Shown one piece after another: positions 36,394 through 45,160 of a stretch of 64,000 nucleotides of DNA. This DNA is from Halovenus carboxidivorans (GTDB taxonomy: Archaea > Halobacteriota > Halobacteria > Halobacteriales > Haloarculaceae): the NCBI RefSeq assembly GCF_009831575.1, contig NZ_WUUT01000001.1, positions 767,345 through 831,344 on the forward strand, given 5' to 3'. A model generated the notes under the pieces. The model did not search any database. It was not told the origin of the DNA and was given only the letters and a program-made list of their open reading frames with translations. The first letter of the stretch is position 1; every line of letters starts with the position of its first letter. A program made the position numbers and the translations under genes.

Positions 36394-36496
36394 CTGTCAC
36401 AGTTCGGTGCCCGATCACCGTAATCTCTCGGGTCTCCGAGAACCTGTCGGCAGGATGACGCCACAAATTTAAGGTGTCGCCACGCCACTCCGACAT

Positions 36497-36802
36497 ATGG
36501 ACCACAACAGCCAGCCACAGGAGATTACGACCCTCGTGGGCCGGGAAGTGTACACGAACAACGGCGTCTATCTCGGCGAAGTCGAGGATCTGCGTCTGGA
36601 TCTCGACGCCGAGAGCGTCACCGGCCTCGCGCTGCACGAACTCAACCGGGAGCTGTTTCGAGAGGAATCGGCGAGCGCCCGCGGGGTCATCGTCCCGTAT
36701 CGCTGGGTGCAGGCGGTCGGGGACGTCGTCATCGTCAACGACATCGCCGAGCGTATCCAGCGCTCGAAAACCGACGAGGACGAAGAGGAAGTGACCGCCT
36801 GA
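36497..36802 (+). CDS. PRC-barrel protein, possibly CdpB-like
   Basis: A 101-residue stand-alone PRC barrel (GREVYTNNGVYLGEVEDLRLD, then GVIVPYRWVQAVGDVVIV). Size and form match the haloarchaeal CdpB1/CdpB2 cell-division proteins that bind SepF; other small PRC-barrel proteins exist, so the link is inferred. An AAATTTAAGG box centred about 27 bases before ATG 36497 suggests a leaderless mRNA. Its stop abuts the convergent DHH gene with no gap. Confidence 0.75.
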   Translation: MDHNSQPQEITTLVGREVYTNNGVYLGEVEDLRLDLDAESVTGLALHELNRELFREESASARGVIVPYRWVQAVGDVVIVNDIAERIQRSKTDEDEEEVTA

Positions 36803-38227
36803 TTAGTTGCCGTTCGAGCTATCGCTCGAATCGACGCCCATCGACTCGAACAGTTTCTTTTTCACCGCTTCCTCGGTCAGTTCCAGCAGCGTCTCGCGGT
36901 TGTCCTCGCTCACCTCGATCCCGGTGAAGATACCCAGCGGGATCTCGACGCTCGCCTCCGTCGAGTGGCCCTTGCTCTCGCCGATGGAGTCGAAGGCATC
37001 CTCCAGAATGCGTCCGATATCCATCCGAATATCCTTCGAGCGGGCGGCGAGATAGATGCTGTCGTCTGCGATTGCGAACACGGCCGTCGTCGTGATGCCT
37101 TCGAGGTTGAGGAGGTGTTGTGCCGCCTGCGAGAGGGCGTCTCTGTCGCGGACGAAACCGGCGTTCGAGACCAGATGTGACCCCTCGACCTCGCGGTTGC
37201 GGATCGCCTCGGCCAACACGTCGAGCGTCTCCGCCGACATCGAGGGCGACTCCACCTGTTCGAGCGTGTCGTGGTCGGCGAAGGGGTAGAGGTAGGCGGC
37301 AGCGGTCAGATCTGCGGGCGTGGTGTCCCGCTTGAAATCGAGCGTCTCGGCCCGAATCCCGTACAGCAGCGCCGTCGCGACCTCCTGCTCCAGGGTGAGG
37401 TCGAGTTCCTGGATGTACTTCGTCATGATCGTCGAGGTCGAGGAGACGTTCGGCCGGACATCGCTGAAGGCGGCGTCGTGCTCGTGCTCCTGTTCGTAGT
37501 GGTCGACGATGATGTCGATCTGCTGGTCCTCGTCGGGTTCGCCGCCTTTGGCGTGGTCGACGATCGCGATCGTGTCGTAGGCCGCCTCGTCGATCGTCTC
37601 TCCGGAGACGAGTTCGATCCCGAGCAGGTTGACGAACGCGCGGTTCTCCTGGTGGCCGATCTCGCCCTCGTAGATGATGTCGGCCTCGACGTCCCGGCTC
37701 TCAGCGAGGGCTTTCAGCGCCGCGGCGCTGGCGATGGAGTCGGGATCGGGGCTGCGGTGAATTCGGATCGCGAGTTTACCGTCGGTCTCGTCGATCACCT
37801 CCGCCAACTTTCGGGTCTTGTACTCCAGTTCGCCGGTCTCCAGCGCCCGGAGTGCGGAGTTTGCGATGACGGCGGAGGGATTGATGACGACATCCGCCCC
37901 GGCCTCGGTGAGCGCGTCGCTCGAAACCGGATCCGACGCCCGTGCGACGATGAAGTGGTCGTTCTCCCGCGCACGGATGTTCTCGATCGCCGCCGTGTTC
38001 GCCTCGACATCTGAGGAGAGAATCAAGATCACGTCACGGTCGGAGACGGCGTCAGCGACCTCGACTTCCCGGATATCGCCCTGCCGTGCGTCGAGGTCCT
38101 GATCGCGAAGCGCCTCGACACGCCCGTCGTCAGAATCGATGATGAGGACGTCCTTCCCCTCATCGACCAGTTCCTCGGCGACGGCGTGTCCGACGCTCCC
38201 GCAGCCTAAGATCGCGTACGTCGACAT
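36803..38227 (-). CDS. TrkA-N/DHH-family phosphoesterase
   Basis: 474 residues from ATG 38227; in-frame ATGs at 38236 and 38254 are possible, and 38254 suits a leaderless start from the TATA at 38281-38290. An N-terminal Rossmann TrkA-N/RCK domain (ILGCGSVGHAVAEEL, with DSDD at the ribose site) is fused to a DHH phosphoesterase (RIHRSPDPDSIASA, then AIVDHAKGG and IIVDHYEQE) and a DHHA1-like end. The DHH motif reads DHY here, losing one metal-ligand His, so catalysis might differ. Likely a nucleotide-sensing nucleotidase or nuclease. Confidence 0.85.
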   Translation of the reverse strand: MSTYAILGCGSVGHAVAEELVDEGKDVLIIDSDDGRVEALRDQDLDARQGDIREVEVADAVSDRDVILILSSDVEANTAAIENIRARENDHFIVARASDPVSSDALTEAGADVVINPSAVIANSALRALETGELEYKTRKLAEVIDETDGKLAIRIHRSPDPDSIASAAALKALAESRDVEADIIYEGEIGHQENRAFVNLLGIELVSGETIDEAAYDTIAIVDHAKGGEPDEDQQIDIIVDHYEQEHEHDAAFSDVRPNVSSTSTIMTKYIQELDLTLEQEVATALLYGIRAETLDFKRDTTPADLTAAAYLYPFADHDTLEQVESPSMSAETLDVLAEAIRNREVEGSHLVSNAGFVRDRDALSQAAQHLLNLEGITTTAVFAIADDSIYLAARSKDIRMDIGRILEDAFDSIGESKGHSTEASVEIPLGIFTGIEVSEDNRETLLELTEEAVKKKLFESMGVDSSDSSNGN

Positions 38228-38280
38228 CGACGTCATCGTGATACCGGTGCCCATCAGTATGGGCGTTTCGAGCGGCAAGC

Positions 38281-38290
38281 TATATAATAT
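38281..38290 (-). promoter_or_regulatory. TATA box of the TrkA-N/DHH gene
   Basis: TATATAATAT centred about 31 bases from the ATG at 38254 and 58 from 38227. The remaining 260 bases up to the next gene (38551) hold AT-rich stretches (TTAAAAAATAACAAATTTTTT, about 38503-38523) likely belonging to the rightward promoter; I see no gene there. Confidence 0.5.
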
Positions 38291-38550
38291 CCGGGTTCCG
38301 CGTGCGGGATACGCCGTGGTTCTCGTGTCCTACCGGGGCAGCGTTGGGGTTCTCTGTCGCCGCTTACCGTGATCTCGAACGTCTCACACCCGACGAAACA
38401 TGAAAACCACAGCGCAGATTCTATCACGGAATCTTCTCCCACTGTCCCCCGATTTGCGGACATCGTATCCGCGTATTTTACTTTGCACTGCCGTAATCTC
38501 TTCTTAAAAAATAACAAATTTTTTACCATCTGCTACAGCACGTACTGTTG

Positions 38551-39333
38551 ATGTCAGGGAACTCCGGCGACAACGGCAACGGCGAGGACGGACAACCACA
38601 GGGCGGTCAGCCGTCCGGCGGCCAGCCGAACGGTACCCAGCCGCCACAGGACGGACACCAGCCCCAGGACGGCCGGCCTCCACAGGGGGGACAGCAGCCG
38701 GGTGGACAACCACCACAGGGGGGCCAACCGCCGCAGGGACAGCAACCACAGGGGCAGCCACCGCAAGGACAGCCACCGCAAGGACAGCCGCCACAGGGCC
38801 AACCACGGCAGCGGGGACGGTCCGCCGGACGGTCGGCTCTCGATGACGTGACCGAGACTCTCCAGCAACCGTCGGTCAAGAAGCATCTCGAGTTCATCGT
38901 GGGCATTTTCGTCACCGTCGGCGTCGGGTTCGGACTCAGTTTTTTCCTGCTGGCGTCGCTGCTGCCGACAGGCAGCCAGGCGGCCGCGGGCGGCAGTGGA
39001 TCCGGATTTATCACCGCCTTCGGTCTGTTCTTCGGCCTCTTTCTCACTCCGCTCGTCGCGACGCTCACCGGGATCATCACCGGACTCGAAATCGAGGAGG
39101 AGCCCCGCTCGGCCGCGCTCACCGGGGCCGTCGGGGGATTCGTCGGCTACATCGTGTTCCTGTTTATCGTCTTCGTCTTCTCGTCGCTCGTCTCGTCTGG
39201 CGGCGGCGGGACCGGCAACCTCGGCGAGATTCTCGGCCCGGCAATCGGTTGGGGTATCGGTGTCGCCGTCGCGGGTGCGGCATCGGCGTTTCTCGCTCGC
39301 AAGCTCCGACTCGGTGGTCTCAACGTCGTCTGA
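38551..39333 (+). CDS. Membrane protein with long Pro/Gln/Gly-rich N-terminus
   Basis: 260 residues from ATG 38551. Residues 1-95 are disordered and highly repetitive (units such as GQPPQ and GQQPQ), followed by about 4 helices: 115-140, 155-180, 190-215 and 228-250, with Gly-rich loops. The tail is cytoplasmic and short. The N-terminus lacks a signal peptide, so it is cytoplasmic or at the inner face. Repeats may form a scaffold or condensate; no family recognised. Confidence 0.65.
   Translation: MSGNSGDNGNGEDGQPQGGQPSGGQPNGTQPPQDGHQPQDGRPPQGGQQPGGQPPQGGQPPQGQQPQGQPPQGQPPQGQPPQGQPRQRGRSAGRSALDDVTETLQQPSVKKHLEFIVGIFVTVGVGFGLSFFLLASLLPTGSQAAAGGSGSGFITAFGLFFGLFLTPLVATLTGIITGLEIEEEPRSAALTGAVGGFVGYIVFLFIVFVFSSLVSSGGGGTGNLGEILGPAIGWGIGVAVAGAASAFLARKLRLGGLNVV
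38600..38815 (+). repeat. Imperfect GQPPQ-coding tandem repeat
   Basis: About 20 degenerate copies of a 12-15 base unit (CCACAGGGACAG and variants) encode Gly-Gln-Pro-Pro-Gln. Unit phase is kept in frame, but copies differ at the third codon position, so the tract has diverged rather than recently expanded, except three nearly identical units around 38760-38795. Confidence 0.75.
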
Positions 39334-39347
39334 GCGAGCAAACGTAA

Positions 39348-39356
39348 CGTATTTGC
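39348..39356 (+). promoter_or_regulatory. TATA-like box of the tRNA-Lys gene
   Basis: CGTATTTGC about 30 bases before the mature 5' end of the tRNA. Confidence 0.4.
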
Positions 39357-39381
39357 CTCCACACCCGAATCGGGAAACGTA

Positions 39382-39455
39382 GGGCCGGTAGCTCAGTTTG
39401 GCAGAGCGACGGACTCTTAATCCGTCGGTCGCGTGTTCAAATCGCGCCCGGCCCG
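39382..39455 (+). tRNA. tRNA-Lys (anticodon CTT)
   Basis: 74 bases. Acceptor stem GGGCCGG pairs with CCGGCCC, discriminator G, anticodon loop CTCTTAA with CTT reading AAG, T arm around GTTCAAATC. No intron. CCA is not encoded. Confidence 0.95.
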
Positions 39456-39613
39456 TGTACCGAACCGCCGAGCGACGCGTGGCGTGAACGGAGTGAACGC
39501 TACGGTGGCGAGCGACGAAGTCGCGAGCAGCGAGGTGGTGAGGGAACTGGCAGGCACGATTTGAACGCAGGGAGGTCGCGCGCAGCGAAGCGAGCACGTC
39601 CGACCGTGTGTTA

Positions 39614-39632
39614 CAAATCGCGCCCGGCCCGT
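39614..39632 (+). repeat. Duplicated 3' end of tRNA-Lys (possible attachment-site remnant)
   Basis: CAAATCGCGCCCGGCCCGT repeats exactly the tRNA's 3' part (39438-39456), 176 bases downstream. The spacer contains GAGCGACGAAGTCGCGAGCAGCGAG-type repeats and an inverted GTTCAAATC T-loop copy at 39558-39566. Typical of repeated insertion and loss at a tRNA att site. Confidence 0.7.
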
Positions 39633-39689
39633 ACCCACATTTCTCCGGAGACGACCCAGCGTGAACCGCAGTACTGGAACACTTCCCTG

Positions 39690-39917
39690 CTACTCCCGCT
39701 CGTACTCCGATGCGATTCGCTGGAGCGCGTCTGCAATCGCCTCGACGGCGACGAGAAACCGCCAGGTCACATAGACGGCTCCGAACAGCACCGCCGGGAG
39801 AATCCCCAACAGCGCCTGTCCGGCAATGAGAAGCGAGTACAGAAAGAGACCGACACAGATCAGCGCGACCACGAGTATCCACTCCCGGGACATCGATGCG
39901 GGTGACCACTCCGACAT
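39690..39917 (-). CDS. Small two-helix membrane protein
   Basis: 75 residues. Two hydrophobic helices (about 13-32 and 38-58) and an acidic C-terminus (IADALQRIASEYERE). No family recognised. It is transcribed leftward toward the tRNA. Confidence 0.5.
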   Translation of the reverse strand: MSEWSPASMSREWILVVALICVGLFLYSLLIAGQALLGILPAVLFGAVYVTWRFLVAVEAIADALQRIASEYERE

Positions 39918-40052
39918 AAAAATTCATTCGAGAAACATCCAAAAGAAACTTGCGGATCTTCGGGTCGACCTCTCAGTTCCCTCGATTCTCGGCTTTTCGA
40001 CCCATCCCGGACGGGCCGGCAGGAGCGGACTCGATCTGCTCGAAACACGGAG

Positions 40053-40760
40053 TCACTCCGTCTCGGAGTCGACACTTTGTGCGCCGAGATAGAGCCCGAC
40101 GATGCCAAACAGCGTCGAGATGACCGCCATGGTGACCGGGGCGACCAGGCTCGGACTCGCAGTGACGCTGACCTCGACGCCCTCGCGTTGGGCCGTCGAG
40201 ACGGCCCTGAACAGGAACGTCCCGAACAGCGCGAGCGGGACGTACCCCGTCGGAACGCCGAGCCCGATCCGGACGATATCCCGGCTCACCGACAACTGTG
40301 CCGTCCGCGCGAGCGCGTACCCGCCAGCGGTCAGCAGCGCGACGGGGACGAGTTGGTAGACGATGCTCGGAATCTGTGTCGCCGCCGCCGTGAGGAGATT
40401 GACGGCCTCCGGAGCAGTCTGGGTCTGGGCCTGGCCCGCGGCGGCGCCGCCCGACACCCGTGGCGTGATCACCGTCTCGGCGAAATGAGCGTTGTAGAAG
40501 ACCCAGCCGACGAATTCGAGTGTCGTCGGCTCCGGCCGTGGGAAGCCGACGAGCTGGGTCCGCTGGAAGATCCCTGACCCACCGATCAGGCTCTCACTCG
40601 TCGACTGCGGATCGAGTCCACCGTCGAGGAGGACGAACAGATAGGTGAGCGCGAACCCGAGCAGATAGCTGCCTCCACCGACGACGACAGCACCGACGAC
40701 CGGTGCATCCTGTACGTACCGGCGGACACCTCCGAGGCGACTCCCGGCGTGCTCAGACAT
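40053..40760 (-). CDS. Multi-pass membrane protein, haloarchaeal hypothetical
   Basis: 235 residues with about five helices (about 20-45, 128-150, 168-190, 205-225 and a shorter one). The central loop (about 50-125) is rich in Gly, Ala, Gln and Thr. No catalytic motif. Commonly annotated only as a transporter-like haloarchaeal protein. Confidence 0.55.
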   Translation of the reverse strand: MSEHAGSRLGGVRRYVQDAPVVGAVVVGGGSYLLGFALTYLFVLLDGGLDPQSTSESLIGGSGIFQRTQLVGFPRPEPTTLEFVGWVFYNAHFAETVITPRVSGGAAAGQAQTQTAPEAVNLLTAAATQIPSIVYQLVPVALLTAGGYALARTAQLSVSRDIVRIGLGVPTGYVPLALFGTFLFRAVSTAQREGVEVSVTASPSLVAPVTMAVISTLFGIVGLYLGAQSVDSETE

Positions 40761-40901
40761 ACGTGTTCACTCACCGGATCAGCCTCATAAGCGTACTGTA
40801 TCGACTCCCGTAATGTTGATCCCCGAGCCGTGCAAACGCCGAGACGGCTTGTCGAGCACAGCCCGAATCCGGGACGAGCCGACGAGTGAGCTGATCGGCG
40901 T

Positions 40902-41762
40902 ATGAGTTCCGAAACCGCCTCTCGACCCGGAACGCTCGCCAAGACGGCGCTTTTGACACTCGTCCACTCGAATCTCCTCATTTCGCTGTCGGCGACCTCC
41001 GTCGCCGTGAGCACAATCGTCCTGGCCGACCTCCGTCTCGAACCGATTCCGCTGTTTATCGTCTTCGCCGTCACGCTCTTCGTCTATTCGTTCAATCGTC
41101 TGACAGACCGCGCCGAGGACGAACGCAACGTTCCGGGTCGGGCGTCGTTCGTCGAACGCTACGGGAGAGTCCTCCTCGCGGCGGGTATTCTCCTCTATGC
41201 GGCCGCCACCGTGACCGCAATCGTCACCGGTATCCCGGGAGCGCCGGCGATGATCGTTCCCCTCGCCGTGGCGGTGTTGTACTCCGTGTTCGGCGTCAAA
41301 CGAATTCTATTGGTCAAGAACCTCCTCGTCGGCCTCTCCTGGGGTATGATCCCCCTCGGAGTCGGCGTCTACTACGAGGCGCTGTTCACCGTCGATATCC
41401 TCTTTCTGTTCGCGTTCGTGACGACAGCGCTGACAATCGCGGCCGTCGTTTTCGACATCAAGGATATCGAGGGCGACCGCGAGGAGGGAATCCGAACCGT
41501 CCCTCTCGTCGTCGGCGTCGCGCGGACGCGGCACCTGGCCGCCGCCGCGAGCGCCCTCTTGGGAGTGGTCGTCGTCAGCGCCGTCGCTGTCGGTCTCGTC
41601 CACCCGCAGTATCTCCTGCTGGTCGGCTACACCACCTACATGACCGGCTACAGTCTCACCGCCCGGGTCGACCGGACGCCCCTGTTTTACGGCCTCGTGA
41701 TCGACAGCGAACAGATCCTCCTCGCGGCCGGAGTGCTCTGCACCGAACTGCTGCTCTCGTAG
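40902..41762 (+). CDS. UbiA-family prenyltransferase
   Basis: 286 residues, 8-9 membrane helices. The two Asp-rich motifs binding Mg-prenyl diphosphate are NRLTDRAED (N-x3-D-x3-D) and DIKDIEGDREEGIRTVP. The aromatic or lipid acceptor is not predictable (menaquinone, archaeol or a carotenoid-linked pathway). Precedes the PrsW-like gene by 47 bases. Confidence 0.85.
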   Translation: MSSETASRPGTLAKTALLTLVHSNLLISLSATSVAVSTIVLADLRLEPIPLFIVFAVTLFVYSFNRLTDRAEDERNVPGRASFVERYGRVLLAAGILLYAAATVTAIVTGIPGAPAMIVPLAVAVLYSVFGVKRILLVKNLLVGLSWGMIPLGVGVYYEALFTVDILFLFAFVTTALTIAAVVFDIKDIEGDREEGIRTVPLVVGVARTRHLAAAASALLGVVVVSAVAVGLVHPQYLLLVGYTTYMTGYSLTARVDRTPLFYGLVIDSEQILLAAGVLCTELLLS

Positions 41763-41809
41763 CGGATCGGGAGGAACTTTCTACAGGGAGCGGGTCGTAG
41801 CCGTAGGCG

Positions 41810-42970
41810 ATGACGCCGCCGGGCACCGACGAGGGTGACGAACAGCGAGGCGAGACACCGGGGCCGCAGCGAGAGCGTGCGGACGGACGCTCCGGCCTCC
41901 ACGAGGGCGAGCGGGTGCCGCCGGAGGGCGAACCGCACCGATCCGGCCTGAACGAGCGCCCGCCACGGCACCGCGGCCCGTCCGAGAACGTCGGCCGGAG
42001 TTCGGAGCCGCGAGATCCCGTACAGGAGTCGTTTGCGGGACAGGTCGACCTCTACGAGATTGCGACCTGGGAGGTCCGCTCGCCGCTCGACCGATTCGCC
42101 GTTCGGCTCACGAACGCTCTGGAGACGAGCAAACGCGCTCTCCTGTTGAGCGTCGCTATCGGACTGTTCGTCGTACAGGTCGCCGCAGCCGGTGCCCTCG
42201 TCGTCCAGGCCCCGATTCTCGGCTGGCTAGCTGGAATTTCGGCCGCTCCCGCTCTCGTCCTCGCAGGGTACTTCTGGTACGGAGATCCGACGACGCGGGA
42301 GCCGTTCGTCGGCCTGGCCGTGACGTTTCTGCTGGCTGTCGCCTTCGCGAGCATCGCGGGCGTCGTCAACAGCATCGCACAGCCGTTTTTCCAACTGTTC
42401 GGTGTCGTCGGCGTCACGCTGTTTTACTTTCTCATCGTCGGACCGATCGAGGAGACGGTCAAGTGGCTGGCGGTTCGGATCTACGCCTACCGGACGGACG
42501 TGTTCCGGACCGTCGTCGACGGGGTCGTCTACGGCGCGATGGCCGGGGTCGGCTTCGCCGCCATCGAGAATCTGCTGTACATCCTGATGTTCTCCGTCGA
42601 GACGACGACGGCCGGACTCGCCGTCCAGCAGGAGCGGGCGATCGCAATCGCGACACAGCGGGCGTTCGTCGGTCCGGGTCACGTGATCTTCTCGGCGTGG
42701 GCCGGCTTCTACCTCGGACTGGCGAAGTTCAACCGGGGCAAACGGGGACCGATCGTGGTCAAGGGGCTCCTGATCGCGGCGTTTATTCACGCCCTGTACA
42801 ACACCCTCGTCACCAACCTCCCGCTCTCGCTGCTGACTTTCATCGCCTTCCTGGTCGTCTACCACGGGTTCTGGTTCGCGCTCCTGTACCGAAAGATCCG
42901 CCTGTATCGCTCGCTGTACAGACAGCGCCCGAACCGCTCCCCGGGGCCACCCGACCGACAATCGCGGTAG
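41810..42970 (+). CDS. PrsW-family intramembrane metalloprotease
   Basis: 386 residues. An N-terminal disordered, charged segment (about 1-80) is followed by 8 helices. The family motifs PIEETVK (EE-x2-K), GFAAIENLLY, GPGHVIFSAWAG and FIHALYN supply the metal-binding Glu and His residues. PrsW cleaves RsiW in Bacillus; here no anti-sigma partner is visible and the substrate is unknown. Confidence 0.88.
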   Translation: MTPPGTDEGDEQRGETPGPQRERADGRSGLHEGERVPPEGEPHRSGLNERPPRHRGPSENVGRSSEPRDPVQESFAGQVDLYEIATWEVRSPLDRFAVRLTNALETSKRALLLSVAIGLFVVQVAAAGALVVQAPILGWLAGISAAPALVLAGYFWYGDPTTREPFVGLAVTFLLAVAFASIAGVVNSIAQPFFQLFGVVGVTLFYFLIVGPIEETVKWLAVRIYAYRTDVFRTVVDGVVYGAMAGVGFAAIENLLYILMFSVETTTAGLAVQQERAIAIATQRAFVGPGHVIFSAWAGFYLGLAKFNRGKRGPIVVKGLLIAAFIHALYNTLVTNLPLSLLTFIAFLVVYHGFWFALLYRKIRLYRSLYRQRPNRSPGPPDRQSR

Positions 42971-42991
42971 CGACCGGCCTCTCCGGCCGTC

Positions 42992-44296
42992 TCACCGAAC
43001 GACCCGCCGCAACTGCGTCTCGAACAGGCTCGCGAACCGGCAAGCGGCGTCGTCGTCGAGGCAGTCTCGCATGTGCCGCAACACGAGGGACATCTCGTCT
43101 CCGACGGTCACGACACCGATGCTCACCGGCGTCGGCTTCCAGGAGGGCGGGGAGAACCAGAGTGTCGCGGCCGCTCCGGTCCCCTCGAACTCCGGGACAC
43201 GGCCGAGATTCGAGAGCATCACCGTGTCCACCAATCCCTCCCCCGGCCCGCGCAAGAGTTCGGGTGAGCGCCGTTTCACCCCGACCGGCGTCAGGGCGGG
43301 AACGAGATTGAGCGACTCCAGAAAGCCGGCGGCGCTGCCCTCTCGTCTGACCGACGCCGTCTGCTCGGCGACGTGTTCGACCGCGGTCTCCGGGTTCTCA
43401 CGGTGTCGAGAGCGCGTCGTGATACTCTCGAACAGCGTGTACATGCCGAAGCGCTCGTAGAACCACTCCGGGGGTCGGAGGTTGACCGGCATCAGGAGGC
43501 TGATCTTTCCCGAGGCGCTGTCGTGGTCGGCGTTTCAGGCGGCCACAGTCAGGTGCGCTGCGGCGACGAGCAGGTCGTTGACCGAGACATCTTCCGGTCG
43601 GTTCGCGAGCAGGGACTCGAATAGCCCCTCCTCGACGGTTCGGTGGACGAACCCCCATCCCGACTTGCCGGGGGTCGTGTCGGCCGCCACCCGGGCGGGC
43701 CGGTCGAACAACTTCCCGAGATGGCTCGTCGCGGCGCTGAGCAACGACACTCGCTCCGCGGGTCCGCTGGCTCGGCTCTCCTCGATCAGCGCCCTCGACT
43801 CCCCGAACGACACGGATCGCTCCGTCTGCACCTGCCCGCGGTAGGCCTGACAGACGGTCCGAAGAAACCGAACCGCTCCCACTCCATCCGCCGGGACGTG
43901 GCTCGTTGCGAGACAGAGTCGGTCGCCGCCGTCCGCTCCTCCCCCGCGTACCACGAGCACGCGAAACGGCGGTGCCTCGCTCAGATCGAACGGTTCACCG
44001 TAGAACGTCCGCCGTGCGTCGGTGATCCCGGTATCACCCTCACACTCGGTGATCGGCACCGCATCAACTTCTCCTGGGAGTTCCCAGATGTAGTCGGTAT
44101 CGAGCGCGCTCGCGGGTCGTTTGCGCGCCCGTGCGAGCGGGTGACGGTCACAGGCAGTGCGGACGGACGATTCGAGTCGCTCGGTGTCTATCACCTCGCT
44201 CGTTTCGAGTTCGAGTTGGATGTTCCACGGCGTGAACGTCTGTTCGAGGTTGTAGACGGCCTCTTCGAGGACCGTGAAGGGGACGGTTCGGGGCAT
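42992..44296 (-). pseudogene. Condensation/acyltransferase-domain gene interrupted by an in-frame TGA
   Basis: Reading from 44296, 253 residues run up to a TGA at 43537-43535, then the same frame continues with NADHDSASGKISLL into MPVNLRPPEWFYERFG and ends at 42992; total 434 codons, a normal length for the condensation/WES-like acyltransferase fold. The HHxxxDG-type motif is SHVPADG. The TGA sits at the position of a likely Trp (TGG), so one base change restores the frame. Either a recent nonsense mutation or a sequencing error; a truncated product is also possible. Confidence 0.8.
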
Positions 44297-44369
44297 GGTC
44301 AGTGTGCTCTACGCCGTTGGTTAGTCTCCGGACTGACGCATAGCCTCTGTGGCGGACATACCCGGTGTT

Positions 44370-44747
44370 TCATCCGATTAGTTCGTCGAGTTTGTCGAGG
44401 TACTCCGGTCGCGGCACCTGGTACAGCTCCCGGTACTCGATGTCTCCGGCCACGAATCGCTCTGCGAGCCGTCGCGCCCCGGTTGCGGCGGCTTCTCGGC
44501 CCTCGTAGCGCTGTTCGTCGGCCGTTACGTCCGGTTCGAGATACAGTTGCACGTACCACGGCGCATCGGGAGCCGGCGTGTTCCACCCCGGCTTCCGACT
44601 CGGTTTGCCCTGTCGGATGTGAATCGTCGGCAGACAGGGTGCCGGGTACGCGTCGCTGTTGAACACGTCCGGTCGGTAGGTCAAAATCACCTTCCGGGGC
44701 TCCTCGTTCCAGACCGTCCACCCCTCGGGAAACTCCTCGAACTCCAT
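44370..44747 (-). CDS. DUF5820-like haloarchaeal protein
   Basis: A 125-residue protein with Trp/Pro/Tyr-rich N-terminus (EGWTVWNEEPRKVILTYRPD), a central PWYVQLYLEPDV and an acidic helical C-terminus. The family occurs across haloarchaea with no known role. Confidence 0.7.
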   Translation of the reverse strand: MEFEEFPEGWTVWNEEPRKVILTYRPDVFNSDAYPAPCLPTIHIRQGKPSRKPGWNTPAPDAPWYVQLYLEPDVTADEQRYEGREAAATGARRLAERFVAGDIEYRELYQVPRPEYLDKLDELIG

Positions 44748-45160
44748 ACTCCCGGTTCGGCCCCGACCGCTATGTCACTTGCTTCAGCCGCCGAACTTAA
44801 AAACCGCGCTGCGGGGCGCTCGCGCCCTCCGTTCGGACACGGGTCTCGTCCCGAGGTTTTCGGATCCGACACTCCCGGACCCGTCCCCCGACATCTCCCG
44901 GACGGCATACAGATTTATATACATAGAGCACTCGTATAATAAATAGTATCGGTAGTCATCCACACACACAATCACCGACACCTGCTGATTGTTGGCTGGC
45001 TTCCGTATGGTATGGATATGCATGTCGAAACCGCCACTGAACATCGGCCGCGCGCCGCAGTCGCCCGACGGGTGGCTCCGGTCTGGGGACGGGATCGATC
45101 CCGCTCGACCCGCTCGCGCACCGTGCCGACTCGCCAGCACGCCAACGCTGAGGACCCATC
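44748..45160 (+). promoter_or_regulatory. prkA operon leader and promoter
   Basis: A 413-base gap. Two TATA-like elements, ATTTATATAC (44913-44922) and GTATAATAAA (44934-44943), would start transcripts near 44940 and 44965, leaving an unusual leader of about 200 bases. A 50-codon frame from ATG 45012 ends at TGA 45162-45164, overlapping the prkA ATG; it is Arg-rich and unlike haloarchaeal proteins, so only a weak leader-peptide candidate. Confidence 0.45.

Noticed and set aside
39456-39613. CRISPR-like direct repeats after tRNA-Lys
   Set aside because: Repeats are short, irregular and not separated by uniform spacers; they fit a tRNA-associated att remnant instead.
43535-43537. TGA read as selenocysteine or programmed readthrough
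   Set aside because: Haloarchaea are not known to use selenocysteine, no SECIS-like hairpin is seen, and the position fits a Trp codon (TGG).
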